A stretch of DNA of 64,000 nt from an uncultured bacterium (GTDB lineage Bacteria > Hydrothermota > Tepidihabitantia > Tepidihabitantales > DTDR01), in assembly GCA_938040315.1 (NCBI GenBank), contig CALHQW010000025.1:1-64000 (forward strand). The letters run 5' to 3'. Under the pieces are notes generated by a model. The model worked only from the letters and a program-made list of their open reading frames with translations. It did no database searches and was not told the origin of the DNA. This document shows positions 35,234 to 43,333 of the stretch, one piece after another. How positions within the stretch are numbered: position 1 is the stretch's first letter; every line of letters begins with the position of its first letter. A program made the translations under genes and the position numbers.

Positions 35234-37092
35234 TATAATACAGTGACACTTTTTGCTAAATGTCTTGGTTTATCAACGTCACAACCCCGCAGGCAGGCGA
35301 TGTGATAGGCAAAAAGTTGGAGAGGAAGGGCAACCAAAATCGGTGTTAAAAATTCAATTGTTTCTGGAAGATAAAAGACATCTTCGGAGATTTCTTTCAA
35401 TCTTTTATCATTCTCATTACCGATAGCAATAATTCTTCCACCTCTTGCTTTTGCTTCCATTATATTAGAAATCATTTTTTCGTAAGTGGAATCTTTTACA
35501 CAGATAGAGATAACCGGTGTCTCTTCGTTGATAACTGAAATTGGTCCGTGTTTCATTTCACCGGCTGGATAACCAGCAGCGTGGATATAAGAAATTTCTT
35601 TTAACTTTAAGGCACCTTCTAAGGCGCTCGGATAATTTATTCCTCTGCCTAAAAAGACAAAATGGGGTGAATTATAATATTTTTTGGCTACCTTTTTAAT
35701 TATCCCATCTAAAAGTAAGGCTTTTTTAATCTTTTCCGGTATGAATTTTAACTCTTTTAAATAACTTTCTAATTTCTCTTTATTAATCTTTTCTCTTATT
35801 AAGGCGAAATATAATGCCAAAATAAATAGATTAAAAATTTGAGCGGTGTATGCCTTGGTAGAAGCCACACCAATCTCCGGACCAGCATTAATAAAAATAA
35901 CACTATCCGCTTCTCTATCCATCGATGACCTTTTCACATTTAAAATCGCCAAATTTTTTATCTTTCTCTCTTTTGCCTCTCGCAAAGCCATTAAAGTATC
36001 AGCAGTTTCGCCCGATTGAGAAATGGCAATCATTAAGGTGTTGGTGTTAAATAAGAAAGGTCTTGATAAAAGTTCTGAGGCTATCTCAACAGTTGTTGGT
36101 ATTTCACTTATTCTTTCAAAATAATCCCGACCAACTAAACCAGCATGATAAGAAGTTCCACATGCCTGAATTACGATATTGCTAATATTTTTTATATCCT
36201 CGGGATAAAGATGGAAACTTTCACCAAAAAGAATCTCTTTCTCATATATCCGTTTTTCTAAATTCTCTTTTAAAATTTTTGGTTGTTCAAAAATCTCTTT
36301 GCGCATAAAATGGCGAAATCTGCCTTTACTTACTTCTTTTGCCTTTAAGTCAATTTTTATACTTTCCTTTTCAATTTTTTCACCTTCTTCATTATAAAAA
36401 CTTACTCCCTCTTTTTTTAAAAAGCAGATTTCACCATCATCTAGAATATAAACTTTTTTACAGATCCCAACTAATGCCAAAATATCAGAGGCAATCATGC
36501 CTTCATTTTTACCAATTCCACAAAGAAGGGGGCTTCCTTTTTTTATGCCAATAAGAAAATCAAATAAAGGAGAAATAAGACAGAGAGCAAAACTTCCTTT
36601 TAATTCCTTCAAGGTTTCTGATAAGGCTTTTAGAACATCTTTTTCGGTTAATTCTTTTTCTTTTATCTTTTCTTCTAAAAGATGGACAATTACTTCGGTA
36701 TCAGTTTCGCTCTCGAATTTATGGCCATTATTAATAAGTTTCTCTTTTAACTCCTGAAAGTTTTCTATTATACCATTATGGACAATTGCCCAAAGTTTTT
36801 GACAATCTAAAAAGGGGTGGGCATTTTCATCGCTCACTTTACCATGAGTTGCCCAACGGGTATGACCGATCCCAATTAAAGTCTCTCCCTCTTTATAAGA
36901 AAATAATGGCTGAGAGTTTAAAAGTTCTTTTAATTTAAATAATCTTCCAGCAGTCTTTTTAATAAAAATTTTCCCTTGATAATTAACAGCAACGCCACAA
37001 GAATCATATCCTCGATATTCTAACCTTTCTAAGGCAACTAAAAGAACCGAAATAATATCCCGAAAACCAATATAACCAACAATTCCACACAT
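35233..37092 (-). CDS. glmS: Glutamine--fructose-6-phosphate aminotransferase (isomerizing)
   Basis: 619 residues. Cys2 (MCGIVGYIG) is the glutaminase nucleophile after removal of Met1. The N-terminal glutamine amidotransferase domain shows GIGHTRWATHG and NAHPF. Two SIS domains follow (AISQSGETADTLMALREAK, EIGVASTKAYTAQ, PAGEMKHGPISVI), and the protein ends KPRHLAKSVTVL. It makes glucosamine-6-phosphate for peptidoglycan and LPS. It begins 3 bp after the phosphohexomutase gene, so there is no room for a glmS ribozyme. The next pathway enzyme (GlmM-like) is encoded directly upstream. Confidence 0.97.
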   Translation of the reverse strand: MCGIVGYIGFRDIISVLLVALERLEYRGYDSCGVAVNYQGKIFIKKTAGRLFKLKELLNSQPLFSYKEGETLIGIGHTRWATHGKVSDENAHPFLDCQKLWAIVHNGIIENFQELKEKLINNGHKFESETDTEVIVHLLEEKIKEKELTEKDVLKALSETLKELKGSFALCLISPLFDFLIGIKKGSPLLCGIGKNEGMIASDILALVGICKKVYILDDGEICFLKKEGVSFYNEEGEKIEKESIKIDLKAKEVSKGRFRHFMRKEIFEQPKILKENLEKRIYEKEILFGESFHLYPEDIKNISNIVIQACGTSYHAGLVGRDYFERISEIPTTVEIASELLSRPFLFNTNTLMIAISQSGETADTLMALREAKERKIKNLAILNVKRSSMDREADSVIFINAGPEIGVASTKAYTAQIFNLFILALYFALIREKINKEKLESYLKELKFIPEKIKKALLLDGIIKKVAKKYYNSPHFVFLGRGINYPSALEGALKLKEISYIHAAGYPAGEMKHGPISVINEETPVISICVKDSTYEKMISNIMEAKARGGRIIAIGNENDKRLKEISEDVFYLPETIEFLTPILVALPLQLFAYHIACLRGCDVDKPRHLAKSVTVL

Positions 37093-37095
37093 CTT

Positions 37096-38448
37096 TTATT
37101 CTAAAATCTCAAAAACTCTATTAACCATCTTTTCATCATCCGCATTGATTATCAGCCTTAAAAAATTTTCGGTATTAGAAGGTCTTAAATGAAATAAGAA
37201 ATTTCTTTTAAAAAAGAAAAAGCCATCTTCTTCATTGATAATATAAGGTTTTTTAAATAACTTAATAAAATTATTTTTTATTCTTTTTTTTATCTTTAAA
37301 AATTTTTTAATATCAAAAGCCATTTTCTCTTTAATAATTATGTAATCATTAAAATTCTTTTTCAATATTGATAAAGGTTTATTCTTTTCTTTGATTAATG
37401 ATAAAATAGTATAAAAGGCAACAAAGCCATCTCTTGTTAAATTGATATCTTTAATAATCACGCCGCCATTACCTTCACCACCAATCAAACTTTTTTTTAT
37501 AAGCATTTGATAAACCACATTGCTTTCGCCAACTTTTGTTCGGTATAAAGGAACATTAAACTTTTCACAGACATCATTAACTAAAAGACTGGTAGAGAAA
37601 TTACAGACAACCGGTGTTTTTTGCTTTTCTAAGAAATATAAGAGCACCAAGGGAAGAGTATATTCTTCACTCAAAATTTTGCCATCCTCACAAACAAAAG
37701 TAACTCGATCACCATCTGGATCAAAGCCAATCCCCAAATTTAAATTTTCTTTTCTAACAAGATTGGCTAATTTTTTAAGAGAATCCTTTTTTGGTTCCGG
37801 AGGTCTGGGAAAATCTTTTTTAATAGATAACTTACAGAATAAAAACCTTGCCTTTAAGTTTAAAAAATCACAAAAATAATTAATTTCCGAACTAGTTGAA
37901 CCATTAACACAGTCAATGCCAACTTTTAAATCTTTAAAAGAGAGATTTTTAAAGATTTTATATTTACTAATTTTTAAGAAATGTTTTTGATAAATAGATT
38001 TTTTATCTATCTTTTTAATTTGTGGTAAATTCTCGCTTTTTAAATTTCTAATCTCAAGGAGATCATTGCGCCAGTTTTTAATTTTAGTAATTTCTCTTTC
38101 AAAAGGAAATCGACCATTTCTTAAAACAAACTTTAAGCCATTTTCATCAATAGGATTATGGGAAGCGGTGATAACTATTCCTGGTAATTTTAATATCCGA
38201 GAAGCAAAAACCAAAGTAGGCGTGGGGATGATTTCTAAATCAATCACATTTTTATTTGCTTGCAAGATTCCTGACAAAACAGGTAGATAAAAAATCTGAG
38301 AACTTGGGCGGGTGTCATAACCAACCAAGATTTTCTCCTCTTTTTGATTTTTGGCAAAATGATAGGCAAATATAAAAAAATCATAAGGAAAAATATTTAA
38401 AAATATCTTTCCTCTTAATCCCGAAACACTAAATTTATATTTATCCAT
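37096..38448 (-). CDS. glmM: Phosphohexomutase, probably phosphoglucosamine mutase
   Basis: 450 residues of the alpha-D-phosphohexomutase family. The phosphoserine loop is TASHNPIDENGLKF. The metal loop is GFDPDGDRVTF. The sugar-binding GGEGNGGVI and the C-terminal phosphate-binding RPSNTENFLRLI are present. Phosphoglucosamine mutase is preferred over phosphomannomutase because glmS follows 3 bp later and the two enzymes act in sequence; sequence alone does not settle it. It heads the operon. Its leader is only about 10 nt and lacks a Shine-Dalgarno. Confidence 0.85.
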   Translation of the reverse strand: MDKYKFSVSGLRGKIFLNIFPYDFFIFAYHFAKNQKEEKILVGYDTRPSSQIFYLPVLSGILQANKNVIDLEIIPTPTLVFASRILKLPGIVITASHNPIDENGLKFVLRNGRFPFEREITKIKNWRNDLLEIRNLKSENLPQIKKIDKKSIYQKHFLKISKYKIFKNLSFKDLKVGIDCVNGSTSSEINYFCDFLNLKARFLFCKLSIKKDFPRPPEPKKDSLKKLANLVRKENLNLGIGFDPDGDRVTFVCEDGKILSEEYTLPLVLLYFLEKQKTPVVCNFSTSLLVNDVCEKFNVPLYRTKVGESNVVYQMLIKKSLIGGEGNGGVIIKDINLTRDGFVAFYTILSLIKEKNKPLSILKKNFNDYIIIKEKMAFDIKKFLKIKKRIKNNFIKLFKKPYIINEEDGFFFFKRNFLFHLRPSNTENFLRLIINADDEKMVNRVFEILE

Positions 38449-38466
38449 TTGCTATTAGTATAATTT

Positions 38467-38494
38467 AGTATAAAACAAAATAAAATAATGTCAA
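38467..38494 (-). promoter_or_regulatory. glmM-glmS operon promoter
   Basis: On the minus strand, TTGACA (38494-38489), a 16-nt spacer and TATACT (38472-38467). The ATG at 38448 follows after 18 nt. The -35 box is back to back with the gcvT -35 box, 3 bp apart. Confidence 0.6.
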
Positions 38495-38497
38495 ATT

Positions 38498-38525
38498 TTG
38501 ACTTTTATTAATAATTTGTTATAAT
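38498..38525 (+). promoter_or_regulatory. gcv operon promoter
   Basis: TTGACT (38498-38503), a 16-nt spacer and TATAAT (38520-38525), then 13 nt to the gcvT ATG with no Shine-Dalgarno. There is too little space for a glycine riboswitch. Confidence 0.7.
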
Positions 38526-38538
38526 TTAAAATTAAAAA

Positions 38539-39660
38539 ATGGTAAAAAAGACACCCTTTTATAAAAAACATTTAGAATATAATGCCAAAATGATTAATTT
38601 TTTTTCTTATTTAATGCCAATTTCTTATCGGTCAATCAAAGAGGAGGTATTAGCGGTAAGGAATAATTGTGGTCTTTTTGATGTCTCCCATATGGGAAGG
38701 ATTGAGATTTCTAAGAAAAATTATAAAGAATTTGTGAATTATTTGATAACTAATGATGTTTTTTCTTTAAAAGAAAATCAGGCTTGTTATGCTTGTATGT
38801 TAAATGAAGATGGTGGTATTGTGGATGATTTGGTCGTATATAATCTAAAAGAAAGAATTTTATTGGTGGTAAATTGTGCCAATTTGGAGAAGGATTATAA
38901 CCATATTCTTTTAATAAATAAAAAATTTAATTGTCAAGTGAAAAATATTTCGGAGGAGATAGCTCAATTAGCCTTGCAAGGTAAAAAGGCTTATGAGTTT
39001 CTTTCTTTTCTTACTGATGATAATCTGTCAGAAATTGGTTTTTACTTTTCTAAAGAGACAAAGATTTTAGATATTCCCGTCTTGATTTCCCGAACTGGTT
39101 ATACTGGTGAAGATGGTTTTGAAATCTATTTTGATAAAAATTATGCGGAAAGAATATGGGATTTTCTTTTTGAAAAGAATCCTTCTCTTTTACCTTGTGG
39201 ATTGGGTGCTCGGGATATGTTAAGATTGGAGATGGGCTATTGTCTTTATGGTCAAGATATTGATGAAGATAAAGATCCTTTATCCGCAAATCTCTCTTTT
39301 ATTGTAAAATTTAATAAAGATTTTATTGGCAAATCTGCCTTGTTAAAAATAAAAGAAAAAGGTTTGAAAAGAAAATTGGTCGGAATAAAATTTTCTGATA
39401 AAATTATTCCGCGACCAAAGATGAATTTGTATGATAGTAATAATTCTTTGATTGGTTTTATTACAAGTGGAACTTTTTCTTTTAGTTTAAATTGTGGAAT
39501 TGCCTTAGGTTATGTAGATATAAATTATGCTCAAGTGGGTTTTAAAGTTTATTTAGAAGATAAAAATTTAGAAAATAAAAAGGAAGGTGAGATTGTAAAA
39601 CTGCCTTTTTATCAATTTGGTAGTATTAAAAAAATTAAGAAATCAGAAAAGGAGGTTTAA
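38539..39660 (+). CDS. gcvT: Glycine cleavage system T protein (aminomethyltransferase)
   Basis: 373 residues. The folate-binding T-protein pattern is clear: GLFDVSHMGRIEI (catalytic Asp in DVSHMGR), QACYACMLNEDGGIVDDLVVY, SRTGYTGEDGFEIYF and LPCGLGARDMLRLEMGYCLYG, with a C-terminal barrel. It transfers the methylene group from the H protein to THF, releasing ammonia. It is the first gene of the operon with gcvH, gcvPA, a DUF6485 gene and gcvPB. Its stop TAA touches the gcvH ATG, and GGAGG for gcvH lies inside its 3' end. Confidence 0.96.
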   Translation: MVKKTPFYKKHLEYNAKMINFFSYLMPISYRSIKEEVLAVRNNCGLFDVSHMGRIEISKKNYKEFVNYLITNDVFSLKENQACYACMLNEDGGIVDDLVVYNLKERILLVVNCANLEKDYNHILLINKKFNCQVKNISEEIAQLALQGKKAYEFLSFLTDDNLSEIGFYFSKETKILDIPVLISRTGYTGEDGFEIYFDKNYAERIWDFLFEKNPSLLPCGLGARDMLRLEMGYCLYGQDIDEDKDPLSANLSFIVKFNKDFIGKSALLKIKEKGLKRKLVGIKFSDKIIPRPKMNLYDSNNSLIGFITSGTFSFSLNCGIALGYVDINYAQVGFKVYLEDKNLENKKEGEIVKLPFYQFGSIKKIKKSEKEV

Positions 39661-40050
39661 ATGAGTTTGGTGTTAGAGAATTTATATTATACAAAAACTC
39701 ACGAGTGGATTAGAGTTGAGGAAGATATCGGAATCGTTGGAATAACAGATTTTGCTCAGAAGGAGTTACAGGATATTGTTTATTTTGGGATTGATGAGAG
39801 TATTATTAAAAAAGAGTTAAAAGCAGGTGAGAAATTTGGTTATGTGGAAGCGGTAAAGACAGCGGCAGATTTATATTTGCCGGTTAGTGGCGAGGTTTTA
39901 GAGATAAATAAAGAGTTAATTAGTAATCCAGCAATTGCTAATCAAGATCCTTATGGAAAAGGTTGGATATTAAAAATTAAAATAAAAGATAAAGAGGAAT
40001 TAAAAAGTTTATTAAATAGCGAGGATTATAAAAAACATATTGGAGAATAA
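39661..40050 (+). CDS. gcvH: Glycine cleavage system H protein
   Basis: 129 residues, typical length. The lipoylated lysine is Lys66 in GYVEAVKTAADLYLPVSG. N-terminal HEWIRVE and the later NPYGKGW-like DPYGKGWILKIK fit the family. It shuttles the aminomethyl group between the P and T proteins. No lipoate attachment gene (lplA or lipB) or Lpd is in the window. A strong GGAGG precedes the ATG. Confidence 0.97.
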   Translation: MSLVLENLYYTKTHEWIRVEEDIGIVGITDFAQKELQDIVYFGIDESIIKKELKAGEKFGYVEAVKTAADLYLPVSGEVLEINKELISNPAIANQDPYGKGWILKIKIKDKEELKSLLNSEDYKKHIGE

Positions 40051-40052
40051 AC

Positions 40053-41399
40053 ATGTTTATACCCCATAGTGAAGAAGAGATAAAGGAAATGCTTTCTTAT
40101 CTTGGGCTAAAGAGTTTAGAGGACCTTTTTACAGTTATTCCCGAAGAGTTAAAAGTGAAATCCGATGAGGAAAAGATTAAAGTCTTAAAAGAATTAGCGA
40201 TAAGGGAAGAATTAAAAAAACTTTCTCAAGAGAATAAAACAATTTCTTCTTATATTTCTTTTTTAGGTGGTGGAATTTATGACCATTATATCCCTTCTTG
40301 TATTGACCAACTTGTTTCAAGAAGTGAATTTTATACTGCCTATACTCCCTATCAGCCAGAAGTCTCTCAAGGAACTTTACAAGCAATGTTTGAATTTCAA
40401 TCGCTAATAGGTGATCTATTCAAAATGGATGTCTCTACTGCTTCTCATTACGATGGTGCCACTGCCTTAGCAGAAGCCATTTATGTTTTAAAAAAGAAAG
40501 GTTATAAAAATTGTCTTATCTCCTCTTCGCTTTCTCCTTTTTATTGGGAAGTTATTAAAACTTATTTTTTAGGTCAAGATATAAATTTTTTAAAAATTCC
40601 TTTAAAAGAGTTTATCACCGATATTTTCTATTTAGAAAAAAAGGCAAAGGAATTGGAAAATAATTTCTTTTTTGTCTTTCAAACACCAAACTTTTTTGGT
40701 TTCTTAGAAGAGGTAGATGCGATTTCTGAGATTGTTCAAAGATATAAAGGTAAATTGGTTGTTTCTTGTGATCCAATTTCTTTGGCGATCTTAAAACCAC
40801 CGGGTGAGTATGGTGCTGATTTGGCAACTGCTGAAGGTCAATCCTTAGGTCTTTATCCTTCTTTTGGTGGTCCTCTCTTAGGAATTTTAACAAGTAAAAA
40901 AGAGTATATTAGAGATTTACCGGGAAGAATTTGTGGCAAGACCGTTGATAAAGAAGGAAAAGTTGGTTATGTTACTGTTTTACAAACAAGAGAGCAACAT
41001 ATCAGAAGAGAAAAAGCCACTTCCAATATCTGCACTAATCAGCAACTTTGTGCCTTACGGGTAACTATCTATCTATCCTTAATGGGAAGGGAAGGACTTA
41101 AAAAAGTCGCCAATTTTTGCCTTCAGAAAAGTTATTATCTTTATGAAAATCTTTTATCACTACCAATTTTTGAAAAAGTATCTAATAAACCCTTCTTTAA
41201 AGAATTTACAATAAAAAGTAAAGTCCCAATTAAAGAATTGCTCAATAAATGTGAAAAAGAGAAAATTTATGCTGGTATTGATTTATATGAAATAACTAGA
41301 GATGAGAGTTTAAAAGATACTTTACTTATTTGTGTGACTGAGAAAAGGAAAAAAGAAGAGATTGATTATTTTGTAAAATTTTTAAAAAGGAGTTTCTAA
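40053..41399 (+). CDS. gcvPA: Glycine dehydrogenase (decarboxylating) subunit 1
   Basis: 448 residues, the size of the split P-protein alpha-type subunit. Signature stretches are FLGGGIYDHYIPSCIDQL, FYTAYTPYQPEVSQGTLQ, HYDGATALAEA and GYVTVLQTREQHIRREKATSNICTNQ. It lacks the PLP lysine, which is in subunit 2, and pairs with GcvPB to decarboxylate glycine. The P protein is thus of the two-subunit kind found in many thermophiles and Gram-positives. It overlaps the DUF6485 gene by one base (TAATG). Confidence 0.96.
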   Translation: MFIPHSEEEIKEMLSYLGLKSLEDLFTVIPEELKVKSDEEKIKVLKELAIREELKKLSQENKTISSYISFLGGGIYDHYIPSCIDQLVSRSEFYTAYTPYQPEVSQGTLQAMFEFQSLIGDLFKMDVSTASHYDGATALAEAIYVLKKKGYKNCLISSSLSPFYWEVIKTYFLGQDINFLKIPLKEFITDIFYLEKKAKELENNFFFVFQTPNFFGFLEEVDAISEIVQRYKGKLVVSCDPISLAILKPPGEYGADLATAEGQSLGLYPSFGGPLLGILTSKKEYIRDLPGRICGKTVDKEGKVGYVTVLQTREQHIRREKATSNICTNQQLCALRVTIYLSLMGREGLKKVANFCLQKSYYLYENLLSLPIFEKVSNKPFFKEFTIKSKVPIKELLNKCEKEKIYAGIDLYEITRDESLKDTLLICVTEKRKKEEIDYFVKFLKRSF

Positions 41400-41593
41400 T
41401 GGAGTGCAATATTAAAAGAAATTTAAGTTTTTGTAATTGTTCTTATCCTGGTTGTGAGAAGAAGGGAAAGTGTTGTGAATGTCTTCATTATCATTTAAAA
41501 AGAAAAGAGGTTCCGGCTTGTTTCTTCTCCAAAGAAGTAGAAAAGAGTTATGATCGTTCAATAGAGAATTTTATAAGAAATTATAAGGGATAA
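41399..41593 (+). CDS. Small Cys-rich protein, DUF6485-like
   Basis: 64 residues with eight cysteines: MEC, FCNC, PGC, KGKCCEC and PACFF. The C-terminal half has EVEKSYDRSIENFIRNY. The pattern resembles proteins annotated DUF6485, as I recall; the many clustered Cys suggest metal (zinc or Fe-S) binding. Function unknown. It sits exactly between gcvPA (1-bp overlap) and gcvPB (4-bp gap), so it is co-expressed with the P-protein subunits and may support their assembly or regulation. That role is inference. Confidence 0.8.
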   Translation: MECNIKRNLSFCNCSYPGCEKKGKCCECLHYHLKRKEVPACFFSKEVEKSYDRSIENFIRNYKG

Positions 41594-41597
41594 GAAT

Positions 41598-43037
41598 ATG
41601 CTTGAAAAATTGCTTAAAGAATATTCTAAAAGAGGTAAGTTTAATGATTATTTAGGCGAGATTGATGTTGAAAAGAAAGATATTGAAAAAATTATTCCCC
41701 AAAATCTTTTAAGAAAAGATTTTGAATTTATTGAGGTTTCGGAAATCGAAGTTATCAGACATTTTATTCGTCTTTCTAACTTGAATTATCACTTAGATAA
41801 AGGGATATATCCTTTGGGCAGTTGCACAATGAAGCATAATCCGAAGGTAAATGAAGAGGTTTCAAGTTATGAAGGTTTTATTTTTCTTCATCCCTTACAA
41901 AAAGAGGAAGATATTCAAGGTGCCTTAAAATTGATGTATGAACTTATTTATTTCTTAAAAGAGATTTCGGGAATGGATTATGTTTCTTTACAACCGCCGG
42001 CTGGTGCCAGTGGTGAATTGACTTCGATGTTGGTTATCAAAAAGTATTTTATGGATAAAAAAGAGGATAGAAAAATTGTTTTAATTCCTGATTCAGCCCA
42101 TGGCACAAATCCGGCAAGTGTTACAATGGCGGGGTTTATTTGCCAAACGATTAAATCTAATAGCGAAGGAATGGTTGATTTGGACGATTTGAAAAAGAAT
42201 TTAAGTGAGCAAGTGGCTTGCCTAATGATTACTAATCCTAATACTTTAGGAATTTTTGAAAAGAATATTAAAATTATTATTGAAGAACTTCATAGGTATG
42301 GTGCTTTGGTATATTTAGATGGTGCTAATTTGAATGCCTATTGTGGAATCCATCGGCCGGGTGATGTTGGTGTAGATATTATGCATTTTAATCTTCACAA
42401 AACTTTTTCAACTCCTCATGGTGGTGGTGGTCCAGGAGCAGGTCCGGTTGGTGCGAAAAGTTTTTTAGTGCCCTATTTACCCAATCCCAAGATTGAAAAA
42501 GAAGGCGAAAGATACTATTTTAAATATGATAAAGAATCAATTGGTAAAACTGCCAGTTTTTATGGTAATTTCAATGTTTTTATTAAAGCCTATACTTATT
42601 TAAGAATGAACGGAATAAAAGGTTTAAAAAAAATGTCCCAAATTGCGGTTTTGAATGCCAATTATTTAAGAAAGAGATTAGAAGAGATTGGTTTTTCCTG
42701 CGAATATAAAACAAGTACTTTACACGAATTTGTTTTGACCTTAAAGGATTTTAAAAGAAAAGATATTAGAGCCTTGGATATTGCCAAAAGATTGTTAGAT
42801 TATGATTGTCATGCTCCAACAATCTATTTTCCATTAATTGTGCCTGAAGCCTTTATGATTGAGCCAACCGAAACCGAACCAAAAGAAGAACTGGATAGAT
42901 TTATTTCGGTAATGAAGAAAATAAAAGAAGAGATTGAAGAAAATCCTAATTTAGTAAAAGAGGCGCCTCATAATACACCAGTGAAAAGATTAGATGAAGG
43001 AAAGGCAGGAAGGGAATTAGTAGTAAAATGGGATTAA
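41598..43037 (+). CDS. gcvPB: Glycine dehydrogenase (decarboxylating) subunit 2
   Basis: 479 residues, the beta-type P-protein subunit. The PLP-binding lysine is in HFNLHKTFSTPHGGGGPGAG. Other family stretches are YPLGSCTMKHNPKVNE, SLQPPAGASGELTSML, PDSAHGTNPASVTMAGF and the C-terminal EPTETEPKEELDRF. With GcvPA it removes CO2 from glycine and loads the H protein. It overlaps the following small gene by 10 bp, extending the operon towards the MutL-type gene. Confidence 0.97.
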   Translation: MLEKLLKEYSKRGKFNDYLGEIDVEKKDIEKIIPQNLLRKDFEFIEVSEIEVIRHFIRLSNLNYHLDKGIYPLGSCTMKHNPKVNEEVSSYEGFIFLHPLQKEEDIQGALKLMYELIYFLKEISGMDYVSLQPPAGASGELTSMLVIKKYFMDKKEDRKIVLIPDSAHGTNPASVTMAGFICQTIKSNSEGMVDLDDLKKNLSEQVACLMITNPNTLGIFEKNIKIIIEELHRYGALVYLDGANLNAYCGIHRPGDVGVDIMHFNLHKTFSTPHGGGGPGAGPVGAKSFLVPYLPNPKIEKEGERYYFKYDKESIGKTASFYGNFNVFIKAYTYLRMNGIKGLKKMSQIAVLNANYLRKRLEEIGFSCEYKTSTLHEFVLTLKDFKRKDIRALDIAKRLLDYDCHAPTIYFPLIVPEAFMIEPTETEPKEELDRFISVMKKIKEEIEENPNLVKEAPHNTPVKRLDEGKAGRELVVKWD

Positions 43038-43333
43038 CTGATTTAGAAAAAGAAGAATTAATAAAAAAGATTGCTGAAAGGGTAGTTTCTTTGAGGTTAA
43101 CACCAGTAGCAATTGTTTTATTAGAATCAGCTAAACCATTATCTTTTGCTTTTAATCAACTTTTAGTATTTTTTCAGCCAATTGTTACTTCCGTTGTTAA
43201 TCCTTTACCTTATGAGAAATTAGTTTCATTATTTGAAGAGCGAGATAATATTGAATTATTAATTAAAGAGATTGAGAAAAGAGAGGATGAATATGAAAGA
43301 GAAAGAAGAAATAAAAAGAATATTAGCCACTGA
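43028..43333 (+). CDS. Small uncharacterised protein preceding a MutL-type gene
   Basis: 101 residues, not recognised. The N-terminus is helical (GLTDLEKEELIKKIAERVV) and followed by a hydrophobic middle (PVAIVLLESAKPLSFAFNQLLVFFQP, about 25-55) that could be membrane-associated or buried. The C-terminus is a charged coiled coil (LIKEIEKREDEYERERRNKK). It overlaps gcvPB by 10 bp and the next gene by about 41 bp. The tight packing with the MutL homologue suggests a joint function; no direct evidence for which. Confidence 0.65.
   Translation: MGLTDLEKEELIKKIAERVVSLRLTPVAIVLLESAKPLSFAFNQLLVFFQPIVTSVVNPLPYEKLVSLFEERDNIELLIKEIEKREDEYERERRNKKNISH

Noticed and set aside
36497-36757. 86-codon plus-strand frame opposite glmS
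   Set aside because: Antisense shadow of the conserved glutamine amidotransferase domain.
37093-37095. glmS ribozyme
   Set aside because: glmS begins 3 bp after the upstream gene, leaving no room for the ribozyme.
38449-38538. Glycine riboswitch upstream of gcvT
   Set aside because: Only 13 nt lie between the -10 box and the start codon, far too short for the aptamer.
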